64,000 nucleotides of DNA, taken from positions 620,001 to 684,000 of the forward strand of contig NZ_JAICBX010000003.1 in assembly GCF_019492055.1 (NCBI RefSeq). Reading direction: 5' to 3'. Below the pieces are notes generated by a model. The model worked only from the letters and a program-made list of their open reading frames with translations, did no database searches and was not told where the DNA came from. The translations under genes were made by a program, and so were the position numbers. The stretch comes from Flavimaribacter sediminis. GTDB lineage: Bacteria; Pseudomonadota; Alphaproteobacteria; Rhizobiales; Rhizobiaceae. Below, one piece after another: positions 27,936-36,291 of the stretch. Numbering within the stretch: position 1 is the stretch's first letter; every line of letters begins with the position of its first letter.

Positions 27936-28715
27936 ATGACCAAGCCAATCGTGGCGCTCCCAGCAGACGTCAAGCACACTGACGGATATGACTGGCACGC
28001 CTCGCCTCGCCAATATGTCGACGCTGCGCTAAAGGCCGCAGACGTCGTGCCCCTGATCGTGCCCGCGTTCGGCCTGGAAGAGGGCGCCGCCGAAGCGATC
28101 GCCTCCGTGCTCGACCGGGTGGACGGCGTACTGGTCACCGGCGCGCGCAGCAATGTCTATCCGGAACTCTATGGCGAGCAGGCGACAGAAGCCAACGGGC
28201 CTTACGACAGGGAACGCGATGCAACCAGCATTCCGTTGATCCGCGGCGCGATCGAGCGCGGCGTTCCGCTCTTTGCGATTTGCCGGGGCATCCAGGAGCT
28301 CAATGTCGCGCTTGGAGGCACGATCGCCACCGAGATTCATGAAAAGGAAGGCAATCTCGATCACCGCCGTGTCGAAAGCGACGATCCGGATGTCCGCTTT
28401 TCCATCCGCCAGCAGATAAAAATCGAGGCGGGCAGCTGCCTCGCCACTATTCTTGGCGCGGATAAAACAAGCGTCAATTCTCTGCATCGTCAGTCAATCG
28501 GAAATCTGGCGCCTGAGCTCGGCGTGGCGGCGGTCGCCGACGACGGGGTCATCGAGGCGGTGTCAGTGACGAATGCGCGGGGATTTGCCGTCGGCGTGCA
28601 ATGGCATCCGGAATACTGGGCGACCACCGATGCAACTTCACAGCGGCTTTTCAAGGCGTTCGGAGACGCCGTGCGGTCCTATGCCAGGAGCAGAGAAAGA
28701 GCGCTTACGGCTTGA
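27936..28715 (+). CDS. Class I glutamine amidotransferase-like hydrolase (PuuD family)
   Basis: 259 residues, peptidase C26 fold. The nucleophile elbow FAICRGIQELNVALGG places the catalytic cysteine at C116, and VQWHPEYW carries the catalytic histidine, with the Glu two residues on. PuuD hydrolyses gamma-glutamyl-GABA in putrescine breakdown, and relatives act on other gamma-glutamyl compounds. No other puu genes are beside it. It lies 66 bases after galD with its own AGGAG site, so it may be only loosely part of that operon. Its end overlaps the convergent LacI gene by 11 bases. Confidence 0.82.
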   Translation: MTKPIVALPADVKHTDGYDWHASPRQYVDAALKAADVVPLIVPAFGLEEGAAEAIASVLDRVDGVLVTGARSNVYPELYGEQATEANGPYDRERDATSIPLIRGAIERGVPLFAICRGIQELNVALGGTIATEIHEKEGNLDHRRVESDDPDVRFSIRQQIKIEAGSCLATILGADKTSVNSLHRQSIGNLAPELGVAAVADDGVIEAVSVTNARGFAVGVQWHPEYWATTDATSQRLFKAFGDAVRSYARSRERALTA

Positions 28716-29721
28716 GCGGCGTCGTCGACTGGCGAATCCGCATTTCCGGCCGGATCAGATGCAATCCGTCCGCCTCGCTTGAACCGTTGAGCTTGTCCAG
28801 CAGCGCGCGCGCCGCCATGCGGCCAACTTCAGACTGGCCGTTCCAGACGGTCGTCAGAGACGGCGTCGCGATCGAGGCTTCTTCCAGGTCGTCGTAACCG
28901 GTGACAGACACATCCTTGCCGGGAATCAGGCCGGCTCTGGCGATGCCGTTCATCAGCCCGATCGCCACCAGATCGTTCCAGCATACGGCGGCCGTCGGCT
29001 TCTGCGGCAGCGACAGAAAATTGACCGCCGCCTCGAATCCCGCCTGCTTGGTGCGCGGACCGGGAATGCGCAGGTTGGAATCGACCTTTATGTTGGCTTT
29101 CTCGAGCGCCGCGACATAACCTTCGTAGCGGTGACGGCCGGTCGAGGTCTGATCGGTGCCGCCCACCATGGCGATCACCCGGTGACCCAGTCCGATCAGA
29201 TGGTTTGTCGCCAGCGCAATGCCGTAGGCGTCGTCGCCGCGGAAGATCGGGACATCCAGATCGTCGACTGTGCGTGCGATGAGAATGGCCGGCATGTTGT
29301 TGTCTTCGGCCAGCAGAATATCGTCTTTCGGCGTTCCGATAGCCGGCGACATGATCACGCCGTCGCCGCCGAGCTGCAGCAGGGTTTCAATGAAATTGCG
29401 CTGCTTCTCCACCGAATCATAGTGGTTAGAGAGGATGAAGGTTTGCCGGTTCCTGTCGAGTTCGCTTTCGATGGCCCGCAGGATTTCGGCGTAGAACGGG
29501 TTCATGATGTCATGCACCACCACGCCGATGATGCCGGAACGCGATGTGCGCAGGCTGGCGGCGCGACGATTGTAGATATAGCCCAGCGCGCGCGCCTGCT
29601 CCTTGATCCGGTCGCGTGTCGCATCGGCGACCAGAGGACTGTCGCGCAGCGCCAGCGACACCGTAGCGGTGGAAAGCCCCAGCGAGTCGGCGATCGTGGA
29701 AAGCTTGACCTTCTGGACCAA
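28705..29721 (-). CDS. LacI-family transcriptional regulator
   Basis: 338 residues. The N-terminal helix-turn-helix TIADSLGLSTATVSLALRDS with the hinge LGYIYNRRAASLRTSRSG is diagnostic, followed by a periplasmic-binding-protein-like effector domain. Such proteins repress sugar or nucleoside catabolic genes in most cases. No obvious target operon is adjacent, so it may act in trans or on the PuuD-like gene. Confidence 0.93.
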   Translation of the reverse strand: MVQKVKLSTIADSLGLSTATVSLALRDSPLVADATRDRIKEQARALGYIYNRRAASLRTSRSGIIGVVVHDIMNPFYAEILRAIESELDRNRQTFILSNHYDSVEKQRNFIETLLQLGGDGVIMSPAIGTPKDDILLAEDNNMPAILIARTVDDLDVPIFRGDDAYGIALATNHLIGLGHRVIAMVGGTDQTSTGRHRYEGYVAALEKANIKVDSNLRIPGPRTKQAGFEAAVNFLSLPQKPTAAVCWNDLVAIGLMNGIARAGLIPGKDVSVTGYDDLEEASIATPSLTTVWNGQSEVGRMAARALLDKLNGSSEADGLHLIRPEMRIRQSTTPLKP

Positions 29722-29867
29722 TACACAAACCCTTTCGAATAGGACCGGCCTGCGCGCCGGTCACCTGCGCGCTCGCTTTTAAAGTGAAATTAAAAAGTTT
29801 TAAAGAGCGCCGGCGGAACTGTTGCGCCAGGATGGGCGCGCAGACGCGCTCCTTGAGCTGTCCTGGA

Positions 29868-30344
29868 TCAAGTGTCGATAGCCGCGACCAGATTCTGGTC
29901 GATCTTTTTCAGAAGCTTGGCAAGAGTCTTTATGTCCTTTGCGACGAGACCTTCGGTGGCGAATTTCTGCGAGCGCTTCACCGCCTTCCTGACCGCCTTG
30001 ACGGCTTCCTGGCCCTCTGTCGTCAGAAATACCCGGGACTGTCGGCCGTCCGTCTCGGACTCGCGCTTCTCGACGAACCCCTGGGCGGCAAGCCGGCTTA
30101 TGGTTTTGGTCATTGTGGGCGCGCGCACGCCAAGTTCGGCGGCGATCGCCGACAGCGGCTGACCGTTATTGGCGTCCAGAGACAGGATAACCGAATCCTG
30201 GCCGGCATAGAGACCCACTTCCAGCAATTGCCTGGACAACAGCGTTCTGGAGCTGCGCGCGGTCGCCGCAAGTTGTGCGAAAAGATCAACCTCCCGGTCC
30301 GCGTTCTTCTTCCGGTCTCCGTTGGATTTGCTTTTTTTGGCCAC
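29868..30344 (-). CDS. MarR-family transcriptional regulator
   Basis: 158 residues. Winged helix with PLSAIAAELGVRAPTMTKTISRL as recognition region and FVEKRESETDGRQSRVFLT as the wing. A Lys-rich N-terminus (KKSKSNGDRKKNADRE) precedes it. A convincing promoter lies upstream at 30390-30418, and the divergent creatininase-family gene starts 170 bases away, making that gene and marR itself the likely targets. Confidence 0.92.
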   Translation of the reverse strand: MAKKSKSNGDRKKNADREVDLFAQLAATARSSRTLLSRQLLEVGLYAGQDSVILSLDANNGQPLSAIAAELGVRAPTMTKTISRLAAQGFVEKRESETDGRQSRVFLTTEGQEAVKAVRKAVKRSQKFATEGLVAKDIKTLAKLLKKIDQNLVAAIDT

Positions 30345-30389
30345 TTCGGGTCCCCTCTACGGTTGCGAAGGAATGCATACGGACAGACC

Positions 30390-30418
30390 ACTATACGCGT
30401 TGACTGTGCCGAAATCAA
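30390..30418 (-). promoter_or_regulatory. Sigma-70-type promoter for marR
   Basis: On the minus strand TTGATT (plus 30413-30418) and TATAGT (plus 30390-30395) are separated by exactly 17 bases, close to consensus, about 45-75 bases upstream of the marR start. Confidence 0.6.
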
Positions 30419-30514
30419 AATGCACCCATAGATTGTATAAACGGTAAAATCGCCGAAGTCTCCTTCTGGCCTGACCGTTGACCGGGACCGCTTACACGAG
30501 TAACCGCTTGGTTC

Positions 30515-31306
30515 ATGACATCACCGGAACCAAGATGGTCGGAAAATCCGCCAGGATTGGACGACGCAGACCGTTCGGACTGGATCGCCGTTTTGCCGCT
30601 CGGCGCCTTAGAGCAGCATGGCCCGCATCTGCCGCCGGAAACCGATTCGATAATCGCCGAGGGAATTGTCGAACACGTCATTTCCGTGCTTCCGAATGAT
30701 CTGCCGGTGACATTTCTGCCGGTGGAGCCGGTCGGCTATTCGGTCGAACATGTCGATTTCGGTGATACGAAGACACTCTCCTTCGACGAAGCCGTACACC
30801 GCTGGCTCGGAATCGCCGGAGACCTTCACGCAGCCGGCGTCCGCAAATTCGTCATGCTCAACGCCCATGGCGGAAATTCTCCGTTGATGACGATCGTCGC
30901 AACGGAAGCCCGTATCCGGTTCGCAATGCTGGCTGTGGCGACAAGCTGGACGCGCTTCGGACTGCCGCCCGATACGATCACGGCGGACGAAAAGGCGTTC
31001 GGCATCCACGCCGGCGAAATCGAGACCTCTGTGATGCTGGCGCTCAGGCCCGATCTCGTCGACATGAAGCGCGCCGACGACTTTCTCTCACTGCAGGCGG
31101 AACTCGAACACGAGACGCGGCTTTTACGCGCCTACGGTCCACACGCCTTTGGCTGGAAAATGCGCGACCTCAATCCGAAGGGAGCAACCGGCAACGCCTT
31201 GGCTGCGACCGCTGAAAAGGGACAAAGACTGATCGACCATTCGGTCGCCGGTTTCATCGACCTGCTGCGCGACGTTGATGGATTCGATCTCGAACGTCTC
31301 GCGTGA
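30515..31306 (+). CDS. Creatininase-family amidohydrolase
   Basis: 263 residues. LPLGALEQHGPHLPPETDS is the classic N-terminal creatininase motif with metal-binding Glu, His and Asp, and NAHGGNSPL and IHAGEIETSVML supply further ligands. The family includes creatinine amidohydrolase, formamidopyrimidine hydrolases of riboflavin-type pathways and mycofactocin-related peptidases, so the exact substrate is open. It is metal dependent (Zn/Mn), which is interesting next to the CobW metallochaperone 63 bases downstream in the same direction. Confidence 0.85.
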   Translation: MTSPEPRWSENPPGLDDADRSDWIAVLPLGALEQHGPHLPPETDSIIAEGIVEHVISVLPNDLPVTFLPVEPVGYSVEHVDFGDTKTLSFDEAVHRWLGIAGDLHAAGVRKFVMLNAHGGNSPLMTIVATEARIRFAMLAVATSWTRFGLPPDTITADEKAFGIHAGEIETSVMLALRPDLVDMKRADDFLSLQAELEHETRLLRAYGPHAFGWKMRDLNPKGATGNALAATAEKGQRLIDHSVAGFIDLLRDVDGFDLERLA

Positions 31307-31369
31307 CCACTGGCGCGCGAGCCGCCATGGTCCTATATCAAGTCTCGAATTCTTCCCGGAGCTTTTTTC

Positions 31370-32431
31370 ATGAGCGAAGCCGCAAGCCCCATTCCTGTTA
31401 CAGTCCTGACCGGTTATCTCGGCTCAGGCAAAACCACCCTTCTCAACCGGATCCTGACGGAAAACCACGGCAAACGCTATGCGGTGATCGTCAACGAGTT
31501 CGGCGAGATAGGCATCGACAATGATCTCATCGTCGAATCCGACGAAGAGATCTACGACATGAACAATGGCTGCATCTGCTGCACCGTGCGCGGCGATCTG
31601 ATCCGCGTAGTCGAAGGCCTGATGCGCCGCCCGGGCCGCTTCGACGCGATCGTGGTGGAAACGACAGGCCTCGCCGATCCCGCGCCCGTCGCCCAGACAT
31701 TTTTCATGGATGACGATGTGCGGTCGAAAACGAGGCTGGACGCCGTCGTCGCGCTTGTCGACGCCAAACACCTGCCATTGCGTCTGAAGGACAGCCGCGA
31801 AGCCGAAGACCAGCTCGCCTTCGCCGATGTGGTGCTGCTGAACAAGACCGACCTCGTCGACGCAGACGAACTCGAGCGCATCGAACAGACGATCCGGTCG
31901 ATCAATCCGTCGGCGCGCATACACCGTACGGAACGCGCCGCGATCAATCTCGAAAAGATCCTCGACCGCAACGCCTTTGACCTGCAGAAGGCCCTTCAGA
32001 ACGATCCGCATTTCCTCGACCACGACGATCCCGGGCATGTCTGCGGACCGGATTGCGATCACGACCACCACGACCACGATCATCACCATCACGGTCACGA
32101 CCATCACCACCATGATCACCCGTCGGACATTCACGACACCAGTATCCAGTCGATATCGCTGAAGGCCGGCCCGCTCCGGCCGGACCTGTTTTTCCCCTGG
32201 ATTCAGTCGATCACCCAGAATGACGGTCCTTCCATTCTGCGTCTCAAGGGAATTATCGCCTTCGACGGCGATGACGAGCGTTATGTCGTTCAGGGCATCC
32301 ACATGCTGATCGAGGGAGATCACGAGCGCGTCTGGAAGCCTGACGAAAACCGCGAAAGCCGGATGGTTTTCATCGGCCGTGATCTCGACGCCGAGAAATA
32401 TCGCCGAACCTTCGCAGCCTGTCAGGCCTGA
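31370..32431 (+). CDS. CobW/COG0523-family GTP-binding metallochaperone
   Basis: 353 residues. Walker A GYLGSGKT at 15-22, the metal motif GCICC (C68, C70, C71), an NKTD guanine-specificity motif, a His/Asp-rich loop around residues 220-252 (about 16 histidines), and a C-terminal CobW domain. GTP hydrolysis in this family drives zinc (or cobalt) transfer to client enzymes. No cobalamin synthesis genes are near, so a zinc chaperone is more likely. A start at 31370 follows a GGAGC site. I did not see a clear Zur box upstream. Confidence 0.92.
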   Translation: MSEAASPIPVTVLTGYLGSGKTTLLNRILTENHGKRYAVIVNEFGEIGIDNDLIVESDEEIYDMNNGCICCTVRGDLIRVVEGLMRRPGRFDAIVVETTGLADPAPVAQTFFMDDDVRSKTRLDAVVALVDAKHLPLRLKDSREAEDQLAFADVVLLNKTDLVDADELERIEQTIRSINPSARIHRTERAAINLEKILDRNAFDLQKALQNDPHFLDHDDPGHVCGPDCDHDHHDHDHHHHGHDHHHHDHPSDIHDTSIQSISLKAGPLRPDLFFPWIQSITQNDGPSILRLKGIIAFDGDDERYVVQGIHMLIEGDHERVWKPDENRESRMVFIGRDLDAEKYRRTFAACQA

Positions 32432-32444
32432 GCGTCTCTCGCAA

Positions 32445-33419
32445 ATGGCCACAGTCGCGCCTCTGGACCTTGACGCTCACTGTCTTGCCGCCGCCTTTCT
32501 GGGCGATGTTCCGTTCTTTGCTCTGGTCGACGGGACCGTCCACTGGCTCGACCACGGCCATCATCATGCCCAGCTCTGCGACGGCATGGTTTCAGCCAGC
32601 GCCGATCCGTTTTCCAAGCGGCTGCTCATCGGTGGCGAAGACGGGAAGGTCGGGAGCATAGACGGTAGCGGCGAGACACGAGAAATCGCCTCGCTGCCCA
32701 ACAAGTGGATCAACAGCGTTGCCGCCGGACCGCGCGGGAGCGTCGCCTACAGCGCGGGCCGGTCGTCCTATGTCGTCCTTGAAGGCGGGAAAACGCACGA
32801 GTTTGCCGAACAGCGCACCGTTGAGGGGCTGGCATTCGCCCCGAAGGGCATGCGGCTCGCCGTCGCGCGCTACAACGGCGTGTCGCTGCACTGGATCGGG
32901 ACCCAGGCGGCGGCGGTCGATCTCGAATGGAAAGGCGCGCACACCGACGTCGATTTTTCACCGGACGGCGCTTACGTGGTGTCGACCATGCAGGAAAACG
33001 CCTTGCACGGCTGGCGGCTGAAGGACAATCGGGACATGCGCATGAGCGGCTATCCGGTCAAGGTCAAGTCGCTGAGCTGGAGCGCAAAAGGCAAATGGCT
33101 GGCGACGTCCGGAGCGCCGGCCGCGATTGTCTGGCCCTTTACCGGCAAGGACGGCCCGATGGGCAAGTCGCCGCTGGAACTCGGCACGCGCGGCGACCAG
33201 ATGGTCACCTTCGTCGCCTGTCACCCGTCGGACGATGTGGTGGCGATCGGCTACACGGACGGGATGGTGCTCGCAGTTCGTTTCGGAGATCAGAAGGAAG
33301 CGGTGATGCGCAGAGGCGGAAACGCCCCGATCAGTTCCATGGCATGGAACAGCCGGGGCGTTCAACTGGCGTTCGGCTCGGAAGCCGGAGAGTGCGGGGT
33401 TATCGACCTGTCGGCCTGA
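32445..33419 (+). CDS. WD40-repeat protein paired with CobW
   Basis: 324 residues forming a likely seven-bladed propeller; blades show endings such as SVAYSAG, FSPDGAYVVST and IGYTDGMV. Blade one contains an unusual DHGHHH cluster at residues 36-41, a plausible metal site. It lies 13 bases after the CobW gene, with a weak ribosome-binding site, so it is probably translated from the same transcript. The function is unknown. A role as partner or client of the metallochaperone is inference from neighbourhood and the histidine cluster. Confidence 0.82.
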   Translation: MATVAPLDLDAHCLAAAFLGDVPFFALVDGTVHWLDHGHHHAQLCDGMVSASADPFSKRLLIGGEDGKVGSIDGSGETREIASLPNKWINSVAAGPRGSVAYSAGRSSYVVLEGGKTHEFAEQRTVEGLAFAPKGMRLAVARYNGVSLHWIGTQAAAVDLEWKGAHTDVDFSPDGAYVVSTMQENALHGWRLKDNRDMRMSGYPVKVKSLSWSAKGKWLATSGAPAAIVWPFTGKDGPMGKSPLELGTRGDQMVTFVACHPSDDVVAIGYTDGMVLAVRFGDQKEAVMRRGGNAPISSMAWNSRGVQLAFGSEAGECGVIDLSA

Positions 33420-33425
33420 GCGACG

Positions 33426-34559
33426 TCAGATCACGTAGGACCGCAACGGCTCGAAACCGTTGAAGGCGACCGACGAATAGGTCGACGTGTAGGCGCCCGT
33501 GCCTTCGATCAGCACTTCGTCGCCGATGGTCAGCGACACCGGCAGCGGATACGGCACCTTTTCGTACATGACGTCGGCGCTGTCGCAGGTCGGACCGGCG
33601 AGCACGCAGGGCTCTACAGCGTCGCTGTCGCGCGGCGTGCGGATCTGGTAGCGGATCGCCTCGTCCATGGTTTCGGCGAGACCGCCGAACTTGCCGATGT
33701 CGAGATAGACCCAGCGCAGATTGTCGTTGTCGGCCTTGCGCGACACCAGAACCACTTCCGCCTTGATCACGCCGGCGTTGCCGACCATGCCGCGGCCCGG
33801 CTCGATGATGGTCTTCGGAATACGGTTGCCGAAATTGCGGCTCAGCGCTTCGAAGATCGCCTGGCCATAGGCCTGGGCGGTCGGAACGTCCTTCAGGTAA
33901 CGGGTCGGAAAACCGCCGCCCATGTTGACCATCTGCAGCTGAATGCCCTGCTTCAGCAGCGCGTCGAAGACGCGGCGCGCATCGGCGAGCGCCCGGTCCC
34001 AGGCCTCCAGGTTGGTCTGCTGCGAGCCGACATGGAAAGAAACGCCATAGGCTTCGAGGCCGAGGTCGTTCGCATAGCCGAGAACCTTCGACGCCATATC
34101 AGGAACGCAGCCGAATTTGCGCGACAGCGGCCATTCGGCGCCTTCGCCGTCGGTCAGCACGCGGCAGAAGACCCGTGCGCCGGGCGCTGCACGGGCGACT
34201 TTCTCGACTTCCTCGCAGGAGTCGACGGCGAACATCGACACGCCGAGATCATGGGCGCGCGCGATATCGCGCTCCTTCTTGATCGTGTTGCCGTAGGAGA
34301 TGCGGTCGGGCGTCGCGCCGGCTTCGAGAGCCAGTTCGATCTCGACGACCGAAGCGGCGTCGAAGTTGGAGCCAAGCGAGGCCAGCATCCGCAGGATTTC
34401 CGGGGCCGGGTTCGCCTTGACGGCGTAAAAGATGGCGCTGTCCGGCAGCGCACGCGAAAAGGCGCTGTAATTGTCGCGCACAATGTCGAGATCGACGACG
34501 AGGCAGGGGCCGTCGGGTCGTCGGGTGTTGAGAAAATCGCGAATTCGATCAGTGGTCAT
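33426..34559 (-). CDS. Ornithine/lysine decarboxylase (fold type III)
   Basis: 377 residues, matching the eukaryotic-type ODC fold found in rhizobia. K48 in YAVKANP binds pyridoxal phosphate, GGGFPTRY and EPGRGMVGNAG bind its phosphate, and C325 in GPTCDSADVMYE is the catalytic cysteine donated across the dimer. It makes putrescine and, in related rhizobial enzymes, also cadaverine. Preceded by a long structured leader (34560-34990) that probably regulates it. Convergent with the WD40 gene, 6 bases apart. Confidence 0.92.
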   Translation of the reverse strand: MTTDRIRDFLNTRRPDGPCLVVDLDIVRDNYSAFSRALPDSAIFYAVKANPAPEILRMLASLGSNFDAASVVEIELALEAGATPDRISYGNTIKKERDIARAHDLGVSMFAVDSCEEVEKVARAAPGARVFCRVLTDGEGAEWPLSRKFGCVPDMASKVLGYANDLGLEAYGVSFHVGSQQTNLEAWDRALADARRVFDALLKQGIQLQMVNMGGGFPTRYLKDVPTAQAYGQAIFEALSRNFGNRIPKTIIEPGRGMVGNAGVIKAEVVLVSRKADNDNLRWVYLDIGKFGGLAETMDEAIRYQIRTPRDSDAVEPCVLAGPTCDSADVMYEKVPYPLPVSLTIGDEVLIEGTGAYTSTYSSVAFNGFEPLRSYVI

Positions 34560-34990
34560 TACACTCTCCCAATCGGAGCGCCTTGCGCTCCTTTACCGGA
34601 CGGATCCGGTAGACAAAGGGTATCTCATAGTTGCCGCCTGCCAGGCGTTGGAGAACCGGGCATGCGACGCATATGCGACACGACGAGGGACGACCGCCCC
34701 CAATGAGCGATACGTCTGGCTTTGTCTGCCTTGGATTGGATGGGAGTCCCAACCGCACTTCCGGCAATGAAGGTGTGCCTCTAGCAGTAACCCCGGCGTT
34801 TGGAAGGCCGGCAGACACCATAAAGGCCCGCACCGTCGTTGCTTCAAGATGTCCTCGCTCTGAAGGTTGGCCGACAGAACGACTGGAGGGGTTAGTTCCA
34901 GGTACCTTACCGATGACCTCACCAATTCGAGGGTCGGCGGACACCCACAGGCACGTGCGACTTTGGGCAAGACGCAGATAGTCGTTGCCG
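34560..34990 (-). ncRNA. Long 5' leader of the decarboxylase gene, candidate speF leader element
   Basis: About 430 bases upstream of an alphaproteobacterial ornithine decarboxylase start, with a possible TATAAC -10 at plus 34993-34998. Two strong hairpins sit just ahead of the ribosome-binding site: a 7-bp stem at 34594-34611 (TACCGGA/TCCGGTA) and a 7-bp stem with a 3-base loop at 34575-34591 (GGAGCGC/GCGCTCC). Corbino and colleagues (2005) described a speF RNA motif upstream of such genes in alphaproteobacteria. Location and structure fit, but I could not align to the covariance model. Confidence 0.55.
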
Positions 34991-35014
34991 CTGTTATAAT
35001 CAAGTAAAAACTTG

Positions 35015-35053
35015 CAACGAATTTGCATGGCTGTATTGCATCCAATTTCGTTG
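35015..35053. promoter_or_regulatory. Inverted repeat in the divergent decarboxylase/amidase promoter region
   Basis: CAACGAA (35015-35021) and TTCGTTG (35047-35053) form a perfect 7-bp inverted repeat with a 25-base spacer, also flanked by matching TGCAT elements. It lies between the putative -10 of the decarboxylase and the amidase start and could bind a regulator such as the LysR protein encoded after the amidase. Confidence 0.35.
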
Positions 35054-35089
35054 AACGACATATAAGCCACAGTTCAGTATATTGAGACA

Positions 35090-36289
35090 ATGAGCGCGAC
35101 AAAAATGCCATCCGACGCCTGGAACGCATTCATGGAGAGCCCCGGCCCCGAGGTCGCGTCCAGCGGCGCGGGACCGCTTGCGGGATGCAGTCTCGCGGTC
35201 AAGGATATCTACGACGTGGCGGGCTACGTCACCGGCCGGGGCAACCCCGACTGGAAGAACGAAACCGGTCCGGCGGAGCGCACGGCGCCGTCCGTTCAGA
35301 TCCTGCTGGACGCGGGCGCCAGTTTCACAGGCAAGACCCAGACCGACGAGCTGGCCTTTTCTCTCACCGGCGACAACGCGCATTATCCGAGACCGATCAA
35401 TCCGGCCGCGCCAGATCGCGTCACCGGCGGATCTTCCTCCGGTTCGGCGGCCGCCGTGGCGGGTGGCCTTGCCGATATTGCGACGGGTTCCGACACGGGA
35501 GGCTCGATCCGTGGCCCGGCCTCGTTCTGCGGCCTGATCGGGCTCAGGGCGACGCACGGCGTGATATCTCTCGAAGGAACGATGGCGCTCTCCCCCAGCC
35601 TCGATGTCTTCGGCTGGTTCGCGCGCGACATGGAGCTCTACGAGCGGGTCGCCGGCCTGCTGCTGCCGGATTCCGACGCACGGTTCACCCGGGTCAAGCG
35701 ACTGCCCGAGATGGAAGCGCTGCTTCTTGCACCGGACGCGCGAGAGGCCTACGAAACCATGCTCGCAAAGACGCAGGGCGTGCTTGGCGCTGCTGGTGAA
35801 ACAGCAATAGAAAGCCTCGACGCCGATCAGAGATATTGGTGTTTTCGAAACATCCAGGCCCATGAAGCCTGGCGCGAACATAGCGTCTGGATATCTGCGA
35901 AGGATCGCCACCTCGGACCGGGCGTCAGGGAACGTTTTGACTATGGCGCAACCATCGACCGCCAGACCTATGACGAGGAGACCCGGCGCAGGCGTGACCT
36001 GACGCGGGAAGTGGAGCAACTGCTCGGCGACGACGGGCTGATCCTGATGCCGACCATGCCTGGAGCCGCGCCGCTCGCCGACGCATCCTTCGAAGCCATT
36101 CAGGATTATCGCGAAAGGGCGCTGCGCATGTTGTGCCTGTCGGGATTGACCGGCATGCCGCAACTGACCCTGCCGATGGCGACGGTGTCGGATGCGCCTT
36201 TCGGATTGTCGCTTTTCGGGCCCGCCGGATCCGACCGGGCCCTGCTGCGGCTGGGCCGGCGCATCCTCGAGGCCGCCAACGGGAGTTGA
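35090..36289 (+). CDS. Amidase (amidase signature family)
   Basis: 399 residues, short for the family. The Ser-cisSer-Lys triad is visible: K38 in AVKDIYD, the GGSSSG segment at 113-118 and S139 in GSDTGGSIRGP. It hydrolyses an amide, but the substrate is not predictable; plant-type AMI1 and bacterial indoleacetamide hydrolases have similar compact architecture. It lacks GatB/GatC partners, so it is not the tRNA amidotransferase. The start lies only about 10 bases after a TATATT element and has a poor ribosome-binding site, so the mRNA may have a very short leader. Confidence 0.88.
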   Translation: MSATKMPSDAWNAFMESPGPEVASSGAGPLAGCSLAVKDIYDVAGYVTGRGNPDWKNETGPAERTAPSVQILLDAGASFTGKTQTDELAFSLTGDNAHYPRPINPAAPDRVTGGSSSGSAAAVAGGLADIATGSDTGGSIRGPASFCGLIGLRATHGVISLEGTMALSPSLDVFGWFARDMELYERVAGLLLPDSDARFTRVKRLPEMEALLLAPDAREAYETMLAKTQGVLGAAGETAIESLDADQRYWCFRNIQAHEAWREHSVWISAKDRHLGPGVRERFDYGATIDRQTYDEETRRRRDLTREVEQLLGDDGLILMPTMPGAAPLADASFEAIQDYRERALRMLCLSGLTGMPQLTLPMATVSDAPFGLSLFGPAGSDRALLRLGRRILEAANGS

Positions 36290-36291
36290 TC

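Noticed and set aside
34549-35070. 173-codon minus-strand frame spanning the decarboxylase leader
   Set aside because: A second frame is open over the same region, neither has a ribosome-binding site or known motif, and its ATG lies upstream of the predicted start site. The region fits an RNA leader better.
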